A stretch of 64,000 nucleotides of DNA. Source: Dyadobacter sp. MSC1_007. GTDB lineage: Bacteria; Bacteroidota; Bacteroidia; Cytophagales; Spirosomataceae. The stretch is taken from NCBI RefSeq assembly GCF_023667495.1, contig NZ_JAMOZL010000015.1, forward strand, positions 1-64,000. Direction: 5' to 3'. The notes under the pieces were generated by a model, which saw only the letters and a list, made by a program, of their open reading frames with translations, was not told the DNA's origin and searched no databases. Position numbers and translations under genes: made by a program. Below, piece after piece: positions 15,281 through 24,827 of the stretch (the stretch's first letter is position 1; each line of letters begins with the position of its first letter).

Positions 15281-15583
15281 TGAGTTTTCCGTGCATCATG
15301 GAAGGGATTTCAAAAAGATAGAGGTCTTGCTGACTTTCAGTCCGTTAAATCAATCGTTCAATCCCTCGCTCTGATTTTTCCAAACCTATTTGTCGGTATT
15401 TTAAATGTTGGATCGTCAGCATTAGAGAATATTAAGAGGCTTGAATTAATCTCTCTCGAAGGAGCGGTCGTTTTTCAGTCTACTAGTAGTAAAACCAATT
15501 ATCAGTTTGGCTATCTTCCTTCTGACAGCTATGTAATGGTAGTTCATATGCGAAACGGATCTAAGCATGCACTAAACTGGTAA
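15281..15583 (+). pseudogene. Open frame without start codon, unknown remnant
   Basis: A frame of about 100 codons without an ATG, ending at TAA 15581-15583, translates to a protein-like sequence (FPNLFVGILNVGSSALENIKRLELISLEGAVVF...QFGYLPSDSYVMVVHM). No family is recognised. It is flanked by other broken genes and is probably the 3' end of a lost gene. The rest of 15169-15785 shows nothing else. Confidence 0.3.
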
Positions 15584-15785
15584 AAAAATAGGCATAAGAG
15601 AAATTGTGAATTTTGCACCAGAATTTTATACGAGAATAAATCCTAAGCCCAGTAGTACGCAAAATCATTTCTCAACTTGACGGAGTGTTTAAATAACTCG
15701 GATCTCAATCTGCAAAGGATAGGCTACAATTAAAGGCGGACCTTTGCATTAATTCGGGTGCCCGAAACTAACTGGATTTAATTTT

Positions 15786-16370
15786 TCAAGGTTTCCCCTG
15801 CTTCAGCAAAGTCAGTACCCGTTCAACGATTGGCCTGGAAGTGTAGAGGTACCGGTGGTGGTCGGGAAAGCGCATAGCGTTGAAAGGAAGACGCATAAAG
15901 TTGATCTTGGCGTAGGTGGAACCGTTGCGGATATTCTTAATTATGGTCTTTGTAGACTCTTTGAGATCCCTGAAAGCATAGTCGAGCGGGTCGCCAGACA
16001 CTCCTGCTGAAATAATGTCCTGAACATTTTCAAAATGAAAACCAGGCTCGAGCTGCCTTTCGGCGATGATCCGCTCAGAGCCATAATTTCCTAGATTCAA
16101 ATAATCGAAGGAATTAGCCAGCCTCTCGTCATCTGTTAGTTCGTCAGCCAGTTGAGCCCGTTCCATGAATTTTTTTGTGCTGGCGTAAAGCAGGTAATCG
16201 AATTCATCGTGAAAGACATAAACATTTTTGCCAAGGTCTTTTAACTTTTTGAACTCATAATGAAAATCTTTCCCGTTTTTATCCTTGAAGATATTTTTCG
16301 GGTCTCCTCCACCTTGCTGAACGGTTAACTACGTGACATCGGGGGCCATCAGAAAGATATTCTCCAACGA
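15786..16370 (-). pseudogene. 3' remnant of an SH3b-alpha/beta-hydrolase gene (third copy)
   Basis: The 126-aa open frame to 16166, and in-frame sequence further upstream, match the C-terminal third of the hydrolase encoded at 18416-19765. Shared stretches are ENIFLMA.DVT, LGKNV.VF.DEFDYLLYASTKKF, NLGNYG and the final YLYTSRPIVERVLTLL versus YVFTCKPVVDAVQRLL. An in-frame TAG follows PDVT at about 16330 and the 5' part is gone. It is the scar of a further copy of the membrane-protein/effector cassette. Confidence 0.8.
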
Positions 16371-16465
16371 TTATAAATTTCAAGTTTCCATGGGATCAGT
16401 GTTTTGTTACGCCTTTCTTTGCGACCCTTTCCACACACCGCTCACGTCAATGTGCCTACTTCTGA

Positions 16466-16690
16466 GTCGTTCCTTGCGTTTCGTCGTATATTGGTCAACC
16501 TCGCAGAGTTCATTTTTTTAGTCGGAGACGGTCGTTTCTGAAGAATGGATTTGAAGCAAGTAAAAATGCCGTTGCCTTGCGTCCGCATGCTGCCGAAACG
16601 AATAATCTTGGCCTCGATGAATTTATGAGACATGCATTATCTAAGCATGATTATCTTCGATGGGTATTGAAGATCAATGATTTGGTCTAA
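16466..16690 (+). pseudogene. Gene remnant, unknown family
   Basis: A 74-codon frame with no start codon reads ...SFLKNGFEASKNAVALRPHAAETNNLGLDEFMRHALSKHDYLRWVLKINDLV and stops at 16690. The composition is that of a real protein's C-terminus, but I cannot name it. It lies in the scar region before the first membrane-protein/effector cassette. Confidence 0.4.
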
Positions 16691-17213
16691 CACTATAAGT
16701 AGTATACACTCTAATAGTCGCAGTTTTTCACCATAAGTACCTCACCTATCTCAGGAGATCGGTGGCCCAGCATCTGGGAGCCGATGCATATTAATGCCTA
16801 TCGCCAAAATACTGAAAATTCAGTATTGACATTCTCTCTTTATTTGTTGTCCTTTAAAGCGCCAGGCAGAAGCTGTAAAGGGCAGTGAATTTCTCATAAC
16901 TCCATTTTCGATAAAAAAATTTGCACCAGTGACTAATTTTAAATTAATGCTGGTAAGGATTTTCATGTCAGCATATCTGATTAATATATAACTTACATGT
17001 ATCCAACTTTAATTTCACAAAGACACTGCTACTTGTTCCCGGAAGACTGGTAACCAACAGGCGGCTAATAACAGTTAAGTACCATGTTCAACTTTGAAGC
17101 GCTAGGTATTCATACAAATGTGTAGGCATGCGAAGAAAATAGTATCAACCCATCTGTCGCGTTTGCAACGATTAAAAAAAAGTCGTCATCAAATGTAAAC
17201 CCCAAAATTTCAT
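16691..17213. other. Intergenic, no gene seen
   Basis: About 520 AT-rich bases with no coding character on either strand. It must contain the promoter of the cassette starting at 17214, but no clear TAnnTTTG was assigned. Confidence 0.4.
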
Positions 17214-18419
17214 ATGATTGGCAATGTAGCGCTTGATGTGGTGATAGGCCTCGTGTTTATTTACCTTCTTTACAGTCTTTACGCGACAATTTTGATGGAA
17301 ATCATTTCATCAATTCTTGGGCTCAGAGCTAGAAATCTTTGTTATGCATTGTCGCGAATGCTGATGGACGAAAAGGAATTTGACAACAAAGGCACAAGTT
17401 TCTTGGCACGTTTAGGAACGACCGTAATGCGGTTCACAGGAAAATCCTGGAACCTTAAAAATCCAGAATTGTATGACAAATTTTTCAGCCAACCTTCAAT
17501 TAAGTACTTGTCAAGCGGGGGTATTGGACATCGGCCTTCCTACCTTTCTGCGGAGAACTTTTCAAAAGCGTTGATCGATGCCATAAAGGTAGACAGAGTG
17601 GAGGTGGGGGACCTACTAAGGATTCAATTGGGATTAAGAGCGTGGCCGATTACTGCGGAAGAAAATCCAACTCCTCACCTGAAAAATTCACCTATTGTCG
17701 AACGAATTAAGTCTATCCTGGATCAGCCTAGTCCTGATCTGGTCCAATTTAAAATCTTGCTGGAAGAATGGTACGATACTGTTCCGTTACTGCCATCTGA
17801 ACGTTCCGATACAATCAATCAAATCGATTCGATACTGCATGATGCGAACAATGATCTTGTGAAATTTAAAATCTTGCTGGAAAACTGGTATAACGATACC
17901 ATGGAGCGAGCAACTGGATGGTTCAAACAAACGACCCAGGTTATTCTGATTGTCATTGGAGGCGTGCTGGCCGTCAGTTTTGATGTGGATACCATCGCAA
18001 TTATCAACAAACTCTCTCAGGATAAAGAAGCGAGAGAAAGGCTTATACAAATGTCTATCGAGTTCACCGAAAAGAATGCAGGACTGATCGAAACGGTTAG
18101 TACCAACTCGAAAGACACCTTGAGCGCCAAAGAATTAAATCAAAAAATCAAAACGCTGGCGGCCAAAAAAGCCTCTATTGAAGAGGACATTCTGCAAGTA
18201 CAGGGTATTGTTTCCTCGCCTTCATCGAACTGGTCGACACCGTTGGGTTATTTGCTCACAGTCCTGGCCCTTTCGTTGGGAGCTCCGTTTTGGTTTGACC
18301 TGCTTAATAAGCTTGTTAGTTTACGTACTTCCAGGGCAATAACCTCAAAATCAGGCACACAGACAGGTTCAGCTGATTCAGATGCAAACAATCGTAACAT
18401 TTTAAATCGCGCAGGATGA
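17214..18419 (+). CDS. Conserved membrane partner of SH3b-effector cassette, copy A
   Basis: 401 aa. One N-terminal TM helix (about 5-31, ALDVVIGLVFIYLLYSLYATILMEII), a long cytoplasmic-type helical region, then two TM helices at about 238-258 and 345-366 (the last one with SLGAPFWFDLLNKLVSLR). Residues 161-230 hold an internal duplication of the unit I-SIL-DLV-FKILLE-WY. The protein at 33741 is a clear paralog in both ends. The gene overlaps its effector by ATGA. I do not know a named family; such proteins seem to recur beside hydrolases in Bacteroidota. A role as membrane anchor or sensor is inferred. Confidence 0.75.
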   Translation: MIGNVALDVVIGLVFIYLLYSLYATILMEIISSILGLRARNLCYALSRMLMDEKEFDNKGTSFLARLGTTVMRFTGKSWNLKNPELYDKFFSQPSIKYLSSGGIGHRPSYLSAENFSKALIDAIKVDRVEVGDLLRIQLGLRAWPITAEENPTPHLKNSPIVERIKSILDQPSPDLVQFKILLEEWYDTVPLLPSERSDTINQIDSILHDANNDLVKFKILLENWYNDTMERATGWFKQTTQVILIVIGGVLAVSFDVDTIAIINKLSQDKEARERLIQMSIEFTEKNAGLIETVSTNSKDTLSAKELNQKIKTLAAKKASIEEDILQVQGIVSSPSSNWSTPLGYLLTVLALSLGAPFWFDLLNKLVSLRTSRAITSKSGTQTGSADSDANNRNILNRAG

Positions 18420-19765
18420 GAGGTGTAGTAAATCGAGATCTTAACGAGCGAGTGATGCACCCCAGTGTGAATGCTCCAATCTCAGGTTATTATAAAAGCG
18501 GAGATGTGGTTGAAATTGCTGCAGCATCCCTTGGAGATAAATTCGACGAAGACGATCTTTGGTATGAGCTAAAAAACGGAGCCTTTGTGTGGAATGGCGC
18601 AGTAGATATAGAACCTGAATTTGCCACAAATACCAATGAAGATAAAGAGCAATTTCTGATATCATATCGTCGAATTCTTAGTGACGGACGACCTGATATG
18701 TTTACCCAGCAACCGCCGGATGAATTGTACTTTATGCCCGTTTTACTCCCTGCCAGAGAAGCAAATATCAGATTTAATAACCTTATACCTGGAAATTTTG
18801 CCGACGGAGTACTTAAATCTATTGACAGATTACACAATCCATCGAGACGGCACGTTTTCATTTACATACATGGGTTCCAACCCTTTTCCTCCTTAAAATT
18901 AGATCTGTTTAACAGTTTTGTTCAGAACTACCTTAATAACCCCAGCAACAAGATTGCGAAGGTATTGTTTATGATATGGCCCTCTCAAGGATTAAGTCGT
19001 AAAAGAGCAGATGACAGAGCGATAAGTGCAGGAGAGAATTTTACTGCCAATAACTTATTTGAACCCTTCCGGGTGTTGTCAGAAAAGTTGAAGGATAAAG
19101 GTATGTTTCTCAACCTTGTTGTACATTCCTTTGGACATCAGTTAGTAAACGGCATGCTCAATCCATTCATTCCAAATAATGTACCAGCCGAAATTTTTGA
19201 AAATATTTTTTTAATGGCATCTGACGTAACGCACCTCGCGATGAGCCAAAGCGGGATTACACTTCGTAATAATTTTGGTCAAAACGACACCTTTACATAC
19301 GATTATAATAAGCTAAAAACGCTGGGAAAAAACGTGCATGTGTTTTACGATGAATTTGATTATCTGCTGTATGCAAGTACCAAAAAATTTGTTGGTGGTG
19401 ATCGTATTGCGAGAAGAACAACAGTCCAGGACCGACGCGATCTTACGAACAATTACAGAAACCTAGGAAATTATGGAAAAAGCGAGATTAAACCTCCATT
19501 CACATCGATTCAGAACATCAATGTTCAATCAGTCCAAGACTTAATTACTCCTGATGTTCTGATTAATCTGTGTGATTTTCCTTGGCTGCCCACGAGAGAA
19601 AACTCCTCGTTCAGGCAACATATAAAGCAGGTTATCGAAAATGCCGATTACGAAGGAATTAAGACCCTTAAAATTATTTTCAACCAAAGAAGGCTGCAAA
19701 ATTATCATCAATATGTTTTTACGTGCAAGCCGGTGGTTGATGCCGTGCAGCGGTTACTGGTTTAG
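18416..19765 (+). CDS. SH3b-alpha/beta-hydrolase effector-like protein (copy A)
   Basis: 449 aa. Residues 1-70 form an SH3b-like domain (LNERVMHPSVNAPISGYYKSGDVVEI ... WYELKNGAFVWNGAV), closely matching the head of the subtilisin at 34808. The rest is an alpha/beta hydrolase (DUF900-like): VFIYIHGFQPF for the oxyanion region at about 145, LVVHSFGHQLVNG with the nucleophile Ser at about 236, and DEFDYLLYAS further on. No signal peptide. ATGA overlap with the membrane protein gene implies that the two act together. A lipase/esterase or peptidase-like activity near the membrane is plausible. Confidence 0.75.
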   Translation: MRGVVNRDLNERVMHPSVNAPISGYYKSGDVVEIAAASLGDKFDEDDLWYELKNGAFVWNGAVDIEPEFATNTNEDKEQFLISYRRILSDGRPDMFTQQPPDELYFMPVLLPAREANIRFNNLIPGNFADGVLKSIDRLHNPSRRHVFIYIHGFQPFSSLKLDLFNSFVQNYLNNPSNKIAKVLFMIWPSQGLSRKRADDRAISAGENFTANNLFEPFRVLSEKLKDKGMFLNLVVHSFGHQLVNGMLNPFIPNNVPAEIFENIFLMASDVTHLAMSQSGITLRNNFGQNDTFTYDYNKLKTLGKNVHVFYDEFDYLLYASTKKFVGGDRIARRTTVQDRRDLTNNYRNLGNYGKSEIKPPFTSIQNINVQSVQDLITPDVLINLCDFPWLPTRENSSFRQHIKQVIENADYEGIKTLKIIFNQRRLQNYHQYVFTCKPVVDAVQRLLV

Positions 19766-19834
19766 TAAATTTTTTCGGCAATGAGCAAAAAAGGTATTTT
19801 AAATTTCAAGATTCAACTTTTAATTTAAATAAGA

Positions 19835-21217
19835 ATGGAAACATCTAGCTCGATTGGTAGTACTTGTAACTATAAACTGATTGCTTATTTAATTTTGATT
19901 TCAGTTTGTTATTCGTGTGCAAGCTACAAACCACACACTTTTGGTAACGGACGAAATTGGGAAAATGCAAAACCATCTTCTAACTTAATTCCTAAGCACG
20001 CTATGTATTTGGTAGGAGATGCAGGTAACTCCAAAAGAAACGATCGTAAACCCGCAAAAAACGACACCGTACCAGTCTTGAAATATTTAAAAAAAATACC
20101 TTCCAAGGATTCTGAACATAGTTCAGTTTTATTTTTGGGAGACAATATTTATCCTAGTGGTATGCCACCAAAACCAGACACCAGTGATATCAATCTTAGA
20201 AAACATAAAATAAAAAAACTTAAACTTCAGCGTGAAAATGCCGAATATAGCATCTCCACCCAGTTGGATGCCGTGAAACCATTTAAAGGATACCCGATAA
20301 TCATTCCAGGCAATCATGATTGGCACCTTGACAAGGATTTCACAAATGAGCAACGTAAGTATGTCAATAACTCATTAAACAGTTCTCGAAGCACAAGTGG
20401 AGAAGATTATTTTTTGCCTACCTATGGCAATATTGGTCCGTATGCCAAAGAAATAGCCAACAACGTTGTCGTTATAATTATCGATTCCTACAATTTAATT
20501 AAGCTATGGAATCAGAAAGAAAAGGAAGGAGGTACTGTTGGCGAACGATTTACAATAGATTTCAATAAAATGATTGACACTCTACAATCGAAGAACGTAG
20601 TTATTGCAATGCACCATCCGCCATACACTTATGGCCCTCATGGCGGAAAATTTGGTTTTAAACAGTTTTTATTCCCTGTTACAGAATTAATAGAAAAGCC
20701 ATCTTGGGTTGGGTATCCATTATCATTGGTACTCTTAGGATTAGGAGCAGTACCATTCCTAAAAAATACCAAAACATGGCTAAAAATTGCAACTGGTACC
20801 GTTTCTGTTCTAACACTTTCCTACACCTTTGGAAGGAAGACAGTGAGATGGTTTAAGGGAGATGTTGACCATCGTTATTACCAAGAATATAAAAATGCGT
20901 TACTCACCGGTGTTGAAAACAAAGGGAGATTTACTTTTGTTAGCGGTCATGAACACACGCTGCAATATCTTGAAAATGAGAACCACAATTTTATTGTAAG
21001 CGGAAGTGGCTCAAAAACACACCCAGTAGGCAAGGGTGAAGGATTGTTGTTTTCGTCTGCTTCCAACGGTTACAGCAAGTTAAGTTTTTTTGAAGATGGT
21101 GAAACCTGGGTAACGTTTTATGGTTTTGAAAAAAGGAAATTTTTTCAATGTAAGAATAAGGTTAAAAAAGAACCTATTATCATTTTCCAAAAAAAGATAA
21201 AGGAAAAGACACCTTAA
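19835..21217 (+). CDS. Lipoprotein metallophosphoesterase (calcineurin-like)
   Basis: 460 aa. The N-terminal hydrophobic segment ends in a lipobox-like VCYSC (Cys28). Metallophosphoesterase motifs appear in order: GDAGN at 61-65, FLGDNIY, GNHDW at about 158, MHHPP at about 259, GHEH at about 370. Two hydrophobic stretches at 285-335 (VGYPLSLVLLGLGAVPFL and LKIATGTVSVLTLSYTF) interrupt the domain. Bacteroidota relatives often carry a C-terminal outer-membrane barrel, absent here. 70 bp after the hydrolase gene in the same direction, so it is probably the third member of cassette A. Confidence 0.75.
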   Translation: METSSSIGSTCNYKLIAYLILISVCYSCASYKPHTFGNGRNWENAKPSSNLIPKHAMYLVGDAGNSKRNDRKPAKNDTVPVLKYLKKIPSKDSEHSSVLFLGDNIYPSGMPPKPDTSDINLRKHKIKKLKLQRENAEYSISTQLDAVKPFKGYPIIIPGNHDWHLDKDFTNEQRKYVNNSLNSSRSTSGEDYFLPTYGNIGPYAKEIANNVVVIIIDSYNLIKLWNQKEKEGGTVGERFTIDFNKMIDTLQSKNVVIAMHHPPYTYGPHGGKFGFKQFLFPVTELIEKPSWVGYPLSLVLLGLGAVPFLKNTKTWLKIATGTVSVLTLSYTFGRKTVRWFKGDVDHRYYQEYKNALLTGVENKGRFTFVSGHEHTLQYLENENHNFIVSGSGSKTHPVGKGEGLLFSSASNGYSKLSFFEDGETWVTFYGFEKRKFFQCKNKVKKEPIIIFQKKIKEKTP

Positions 21218-21221
21218 AATC

Positions 21222-21560
21222 TCACGGAAATCGAAACACATCAACCACCAAGCTATTTTCCTTTACCTTGCGGTATTGAGACGCTGAATCATATACGACT
21301 AAAATCGAATCAAATTCGCCGCCACCACTTGAAGAGTACAATGTCATACCTTCTGCATGATCGTCCCCTTTTCCAAACGGAACGTCCATTACTTTTTGTA
21401 ATGTCTCGTCAAAATTAACACTTTCGTTCCCTGCATTGATACCATCAATCCATCTATAAATAGTAACCGGGCCGTCCAAATCCATACTTGGTCCGGCCAA
21501 AATAAGTAGGTCGGTTCCCTGTACACAAATGTACCGGATTCCTAAACCGTTCAGGGGCAG
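21222..21560 (-). pseudogene. 3' part of a DUF3616 gene, truncated near an IS
   Basis: The frame reads LPLNGLGIRYICVQGTDLLILAGPSMDLDGPVTIYRW ... PFGKGDDHAEGMTLY ... LVVYDSAS, the C-terminal signature of DUF3616 proteins. The 5' two thirds are missing; the IS-A remnant begins about 40 bp further. The stop is next to the end of the convergent metallophosphoesterase gene. Confidence 0.75.
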
Positions 21561-21599
21561 AACATGTTTATTATAGCCCCCTGATTGTAAGCTTCCCTT

Positions 21600-22170
21600 T
21601 TAGAGCAGTGCAGTTTTAGACTCGGTTATAAATTGTTAGCAATTAATTCTTCTTTTTTCATGGCATTTTCTGTTAATAGTAGGCGCTTTTGATTTGGAGT
21701 CAGCCCTTTCATTGATCGATGCGGATGCTTGCTATTGTAAGTATCGAGCCATTTATCCGACAGAATTCGTAGCTGCTCCAAGGAATCAAAAAAGTAAGCG
21801 TCCAACACGTCTTCCCGATATGTTCTGTTCAGTCTTTCGTTGTATCCATTTTGCATTGGCTTTCTTGGTTGGATGAATTTTTGCTCAATCTGCTTTTTCT
21901 CACACCATTTGGCCAGTTTCTTGCTTATAAACTCCGGCCCGTTATCCGTCCGAATTGATAATGGCAGTCCTTTCTCTAATTCTAATTGCTGTAAAACTTG
22001 TATGACTTTGTCAGCGCAAATAGAGTAATCCACATATGCCGCCAGCGCCTCCCTATTAGCATCATCCATCACAATCAGTATTCGTACACGTCTACCATAA
22101 CTAAGCGCGTCGCTGAGGAAATCCATGCTCCAGGCATCATTCAGCGTTTTAGCTTCGACCAGTGGTTGTT
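21600..22170 (-). pseudogene. IS3-family transposase orfB remnant (IS-A), 3' part
   Basis: Minus-strand frame with LVEAKTLNDAWSMDFLSDALSYGRRVRILIVMDDANRE, IRTDNGPEFISKKL and YNERLNRTYREDVLDAYFF, the DDE integrase core of IS3-family OrfB. The gene is interrupted by IS-B at 22171; its 5' continuation is at 23474-23590. The orfA and the 5' end of orfB are lost, so the element is dead. Confidence 0.85.
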
Positions 22171-22219
22171 TGAGGTGGCTCCGAAAAGCGGCACACATTT
22201 TTGCACAACATGATGCAAA

Positions 22220-22549
22220 ATGAAAGACCAAAAATCGGTAAAAACTCGTCGGAGTTACGATGCTGAGTTCAAGCAGGAAATGACCAGAATGCTTATTTCG
22301 GGCAGAAGTGCAAAGGAAATCTCTGAGGTTTTTGGAATTGCCGAGAATGTTCTCTATCGTTGGAGAAGGATGGCAACAAAAAAGACGAAATCGAATAGCG
22401 GAGAAAATGGTAACGATAAAGCAGCAAAGCTAGCTGCCGAAGTTGCAAAGCTACGTGCTGAGAACGAGCGCTTAAAAACTGACCGCGAAATCTTAAAAAA
22501 GGCCTTAGGTCTCTTGAGCCAGTCCGACTCAGGGACGTCTATGAGCTGA
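22220..22549 (+). CDS. IS3-family OrfA (HTH_Tnp_1), copy 1
   Basis: 109 aa. The N-terminal helix-turn-helix is RRSYDAEFKQEMTRMLISGRSAKEISEVFGIAENVLYRWRR, followed by a leucine-zipper-like coiled coil (KLAAEVAKLRAENERLKTDREILKKALGL). It contains the A-AAA-AAG slippery sequence at 22495-22501, where a -1 shift would fuse it to OrfB. Confidence 0.9.
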   Translation: MKDQKSVKTRRSYDAEFKQEMTRMLISGRSAKEISEVFGIAENVLYRWRRMATKKTKSNSGENGNDKAAKLAAEVAKLRAENERLKTDREILKKALGLLSQSDSGTSMS

Positions 22550-23412
22550 TCTACTCAGTTTCTCGGACGCAAAAAATCAATTATCTGTGCTCACTTTTCG
22601 AAGTTAGTCGGACAGCCTACTATCGTTACCGGCATGGGAAAAGCTATAACGCTGACAAAAAATATAACCGGCCAAAGCATGAGATTCGGAAGGAGTTTAT
22701 CCAGAATTTTAAGCGATACGGTAGCAGACGCATTAAGGAATCCTTGAAGCAAAAGGGTATAAAAATCGGTCGCAGGAAAGTTGCTGAAATCATGCGTAAA
22801 GAAGGATTGAGGGCTATTCAGCCACCGAAATTTATTCCAAGGACAACCGATAGTAAGCATGGGAAACGGGTATCTCCCAATCTTTTGCTGGGCCAGCCCA
22901 AACCAAGCAGACCTAACAGTGTGTGGGTATCCGATATCACGTACATATCCCTAAAAGGCGGCAAATGGGCGTATTTATGCGTCTGGATTGATCTATTCTC
23001 ACGCCAGGTAGTTGGCTGGCAATTAGGTGACAATATGCAGGAAAGTCTGGTTCGGGAGCCATTGGAAAGGGCTCTTTTGAGGCGTAGAGTAGAGCCAGGT
23101 ATGATTGTGCATTCAGACCGCGGCGGCCAATATCTGTCGCACAAAATAAAGAAACTGATTAAGACCTTTAAACTGAAACAAAGCATGTCCCGCGCCGATG
23201 ATCCGTACGACAATGCTTGGGCCGAGTCGTTCTGGAGCAGGCTGAAAGCGGAACTAAATATGCCGAAAGGTGGATATGAGAGTATAGAGAAATTGAAGAC
23301 CGTCCTATTCGAATACATCGATGGATACTATAACACTAGGCGACTCCATTCCTCTTTAAACTATCTGAATCCGGCAGCCTTCGAGGCGCAATACTACCGG
23401 CAAACAGGATGA
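22498..23412 (+). CDS. IS3-family OrfB transposase (frameshift product), copy 1
   Basis: The OrfB frame is open from just after the slippery heptamer to 23412, so it is translated by a -1 shift as an OrfAB fusion; an internal ATG exists at 22744. It has HTH_21 (IRKEFIQNFKRYGSRRIKESLKQKGI...VAEIMRKEGLRA) and the DDE integrase core: VSDITYI, HSDRGGQY, and the Glu in AWAESFWSRLKAEL. The ORF is complete and apparently functional. Confidence 0.85.
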   Translation, partial: KGLRSLEPVRLRDVYELIYSVSRTQKINYLCSLFEVSRTAYYRYRHGKSYNADKKYNRPKHEIRKEFIQNFKRYGSRRIKESLKQKGIKIGRRKVAEIMRKEGLRAIQPPKFIPRTTDSKHGKRVSPNLLLGQPKPSRPNSVWVSDITYISLKGGKWAYLCVWIDLFSRQVVGWQLGDNMQESLVREPLERALLRRRVEPGMIVHSDRGGQYLSHKIKKLIKTFKLKQSMSRADDPYDNAWAESFWSRLKAELNMPKGGYESIEKLKTVLFEYIDGYYNTRRLHSSLNYLNPAAFEAQYYRQTG

Positions 23413-23473
23413 GAATTGAGATTTTAGATATTTACTAACCCGCAAAAGTGTAAACCAAAACGGAACCACGTCA

Positions 23474-23590
23474 GTTTCGGTCTTTTCAGAATACGTCTTT
23501 TCCGCTTACGCCTCAGTTTAAGGTTCATGTTCCGATAGATTCGCAGCACTCGCTTACTGTAAGCTCTCCCAAAATTAGTATAGTGTTAGA
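23474..23590 (-). pseudogene. IS-A orfB remnant, 5' side of the IS-B insertion
   Basis: Minus-strand translation AYSKRVLRIYRNMNLKLRRKRKRRILKRPKL is the HTH_21-to-DDE linker of an IS3 OrfB and continues in frame into the part left of IS-B (LVEAKTLNDAW). Sequence upstream of about 23590 no longer matches a transposase, so the 5' end was deleted earlier. Confidence 0.75.
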
Positions 23591-23680
23591 CTAGACTCGA
23601 AATGAGCATTCATAAGACCTCGCAAGACAAAAAAAGCAGACCATATTTTACTTTCGAAAATCAGTTATTGCTGAATCGGA

Positions 23681-24766
23681 TCAGAACTCGTAAGCGTACC
23701 CTTTCATTGAAAAACGTAGGTGAGAATTCCATTCATCTATGAGTTGCATTCCGTAGTCGGAAATATTTCCTTGGTCTCTTTCCGCGATAGGTGTTAAGGT
23801 GAGACCCAGTAATGTCGCAAACGCCTCGTTAGTTTCCTTTTGAGCGGCAGTCAGTGATATCAATGCAGTCGACTCAAGTCCTCGATCCCATGTCCGAACT
23901 ATGTCTGTCGTGGCCTTTCCATTACAGAACGCTTGTCGCAGAAGAAGTGTGGGATGATTCGTCTCCTTTAATTGATTTAGAGTAAAAAGCCTGTTGCCGA
24001 AGAGGTTGAATAACACATTGAGAGACACACCCCAGTCTTGAATCAACTGACCAGGACCTTGTGCGCCGGGTGCCCAAGGTAACGGAATTGTTGTGGGATT
24101 TTCAAAAGTAATACGTAAAGAATCAATTCTCGAATAAATGGAGCTGGCGTCAGCATCTACTTCCATCGATTGCCTTTGAATTATTTCTTTGTGACTACCG
24201 GTAGGGTTTTCCTCAATTTCCTTTGTCGCGATATTTCTATTGCTTGCAAGGTAGTCGACGTGTCCCCGAGTTATATGGGCAATTTCATGTCCAATGAGAA
24301 ACATAATAGCCTGATCTTGCAAGAACCATGCATAGGAAGCGCGTATTGAGTCACGTGGTGTCATCAATGGCATTTTTTTTAACAGCTCATCTGCATCGAC
24401 AGAATATTCTAATAAGGGTGTCAAGTCATTTGATTCTTTATCGGGATCACCAATTCTTCTAAACAGTCTTGAGTCAGAGAATATTCGGCCAATTATGGAT
24501 CGCAGCATGAATATGGTACCAGTGTTAATTCCGATAAAATACCTTCCCCCCGCCTTAAACGCAACGGCATTTATAGAACTATTAGCAATGAAATCAAAAT
24601 ATATAGCTGGTAGGTTTGGCAAATGTTTTCGTGTTACGGCAATTAGATCGTTTGCACGTTCTGCGATTTCGGCGTACGCCGCCTTAGCTGCATCGGGAGC
24701 AATTTCGCGGGGGAATCTCCCGCCTAATGACGCAGTTAGTGCGTTAAATAGATCGGCATCTGTCAT
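23681..24766 (-). CDS. Zinc metallopeptidase-like protein (HEIAH)
   Basis: 361 aa. The zinc motif HEIAH lies at 160-164 within IMFLIGHEIAHITRGHVDYL. The second metal-binding part QSMEVDADASS at about 199-209 fits the gluzincin/M48-like ExxxD pattern. No TM helix or signal peptide is visible, so it should be cytoplasmic. It follows an EACC1-like gene by 61 bp on the same strand; that pairing suggests a conflict-system effector peptidase. The start ATG 24766 is the first in the frame. Confidence 0.7.
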   Translation of the reverse strand: MTDADLFNALTASLGGRFPREIAPDAAKAAYAEIAERANDLIAVTRKHLPNLPAIYFDFIANSSINAVAFKAGGRYFIGINTGTIFMLRSIIGRIFSDSRLFRRIGDPDKESNDLTPLLEYSVDADELLKKMPLMTPRDSIRASYAWFLQDQAIMFLIGHEIAHITRGHVDYLASNRNIATKEIEENPTGSHKEIIQRQSMEVDADASSIYSRIDSLRITFENPTTIPLPWAPGAQGPGQLIQDWGVSLNVLFNLFGNRLFTLNQLKETNHPTLLLRQAFCNGKATTDIVRTWDRGLESTALISLTAAQKETNEAFATLLGLTLTPIAERDQGNISDYGMQLIDEWNSHLRFSMKGYAYEF

Positions 24767-24827
24767 CTATGAGTAATATTTGATTTAAGGCGGTGAGAAA
24801 TTTGAAAAAGTAACGCGAATAAACCAA

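Larger units (their letters stand above)
22171..23473 (+). mobile_element. Complete IS3-family element, copy 1 (IS-B)
   Basis: 1303 bp from TGAGGTGGCTCC to GGAACCACGTCA, imperfect terminal inverted repeats (TGAGGTGGCTCC versus TGACGTGGTTCC). It is flanked by 3-bp GTT on both sides, a typical IS3 target duplication. It sits inside the IS-A orfB. As far as I could compare, the copy at 41744-43046 has the same length and the same encoded proteins, which implies recent transposition. Confidence 0.9.
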
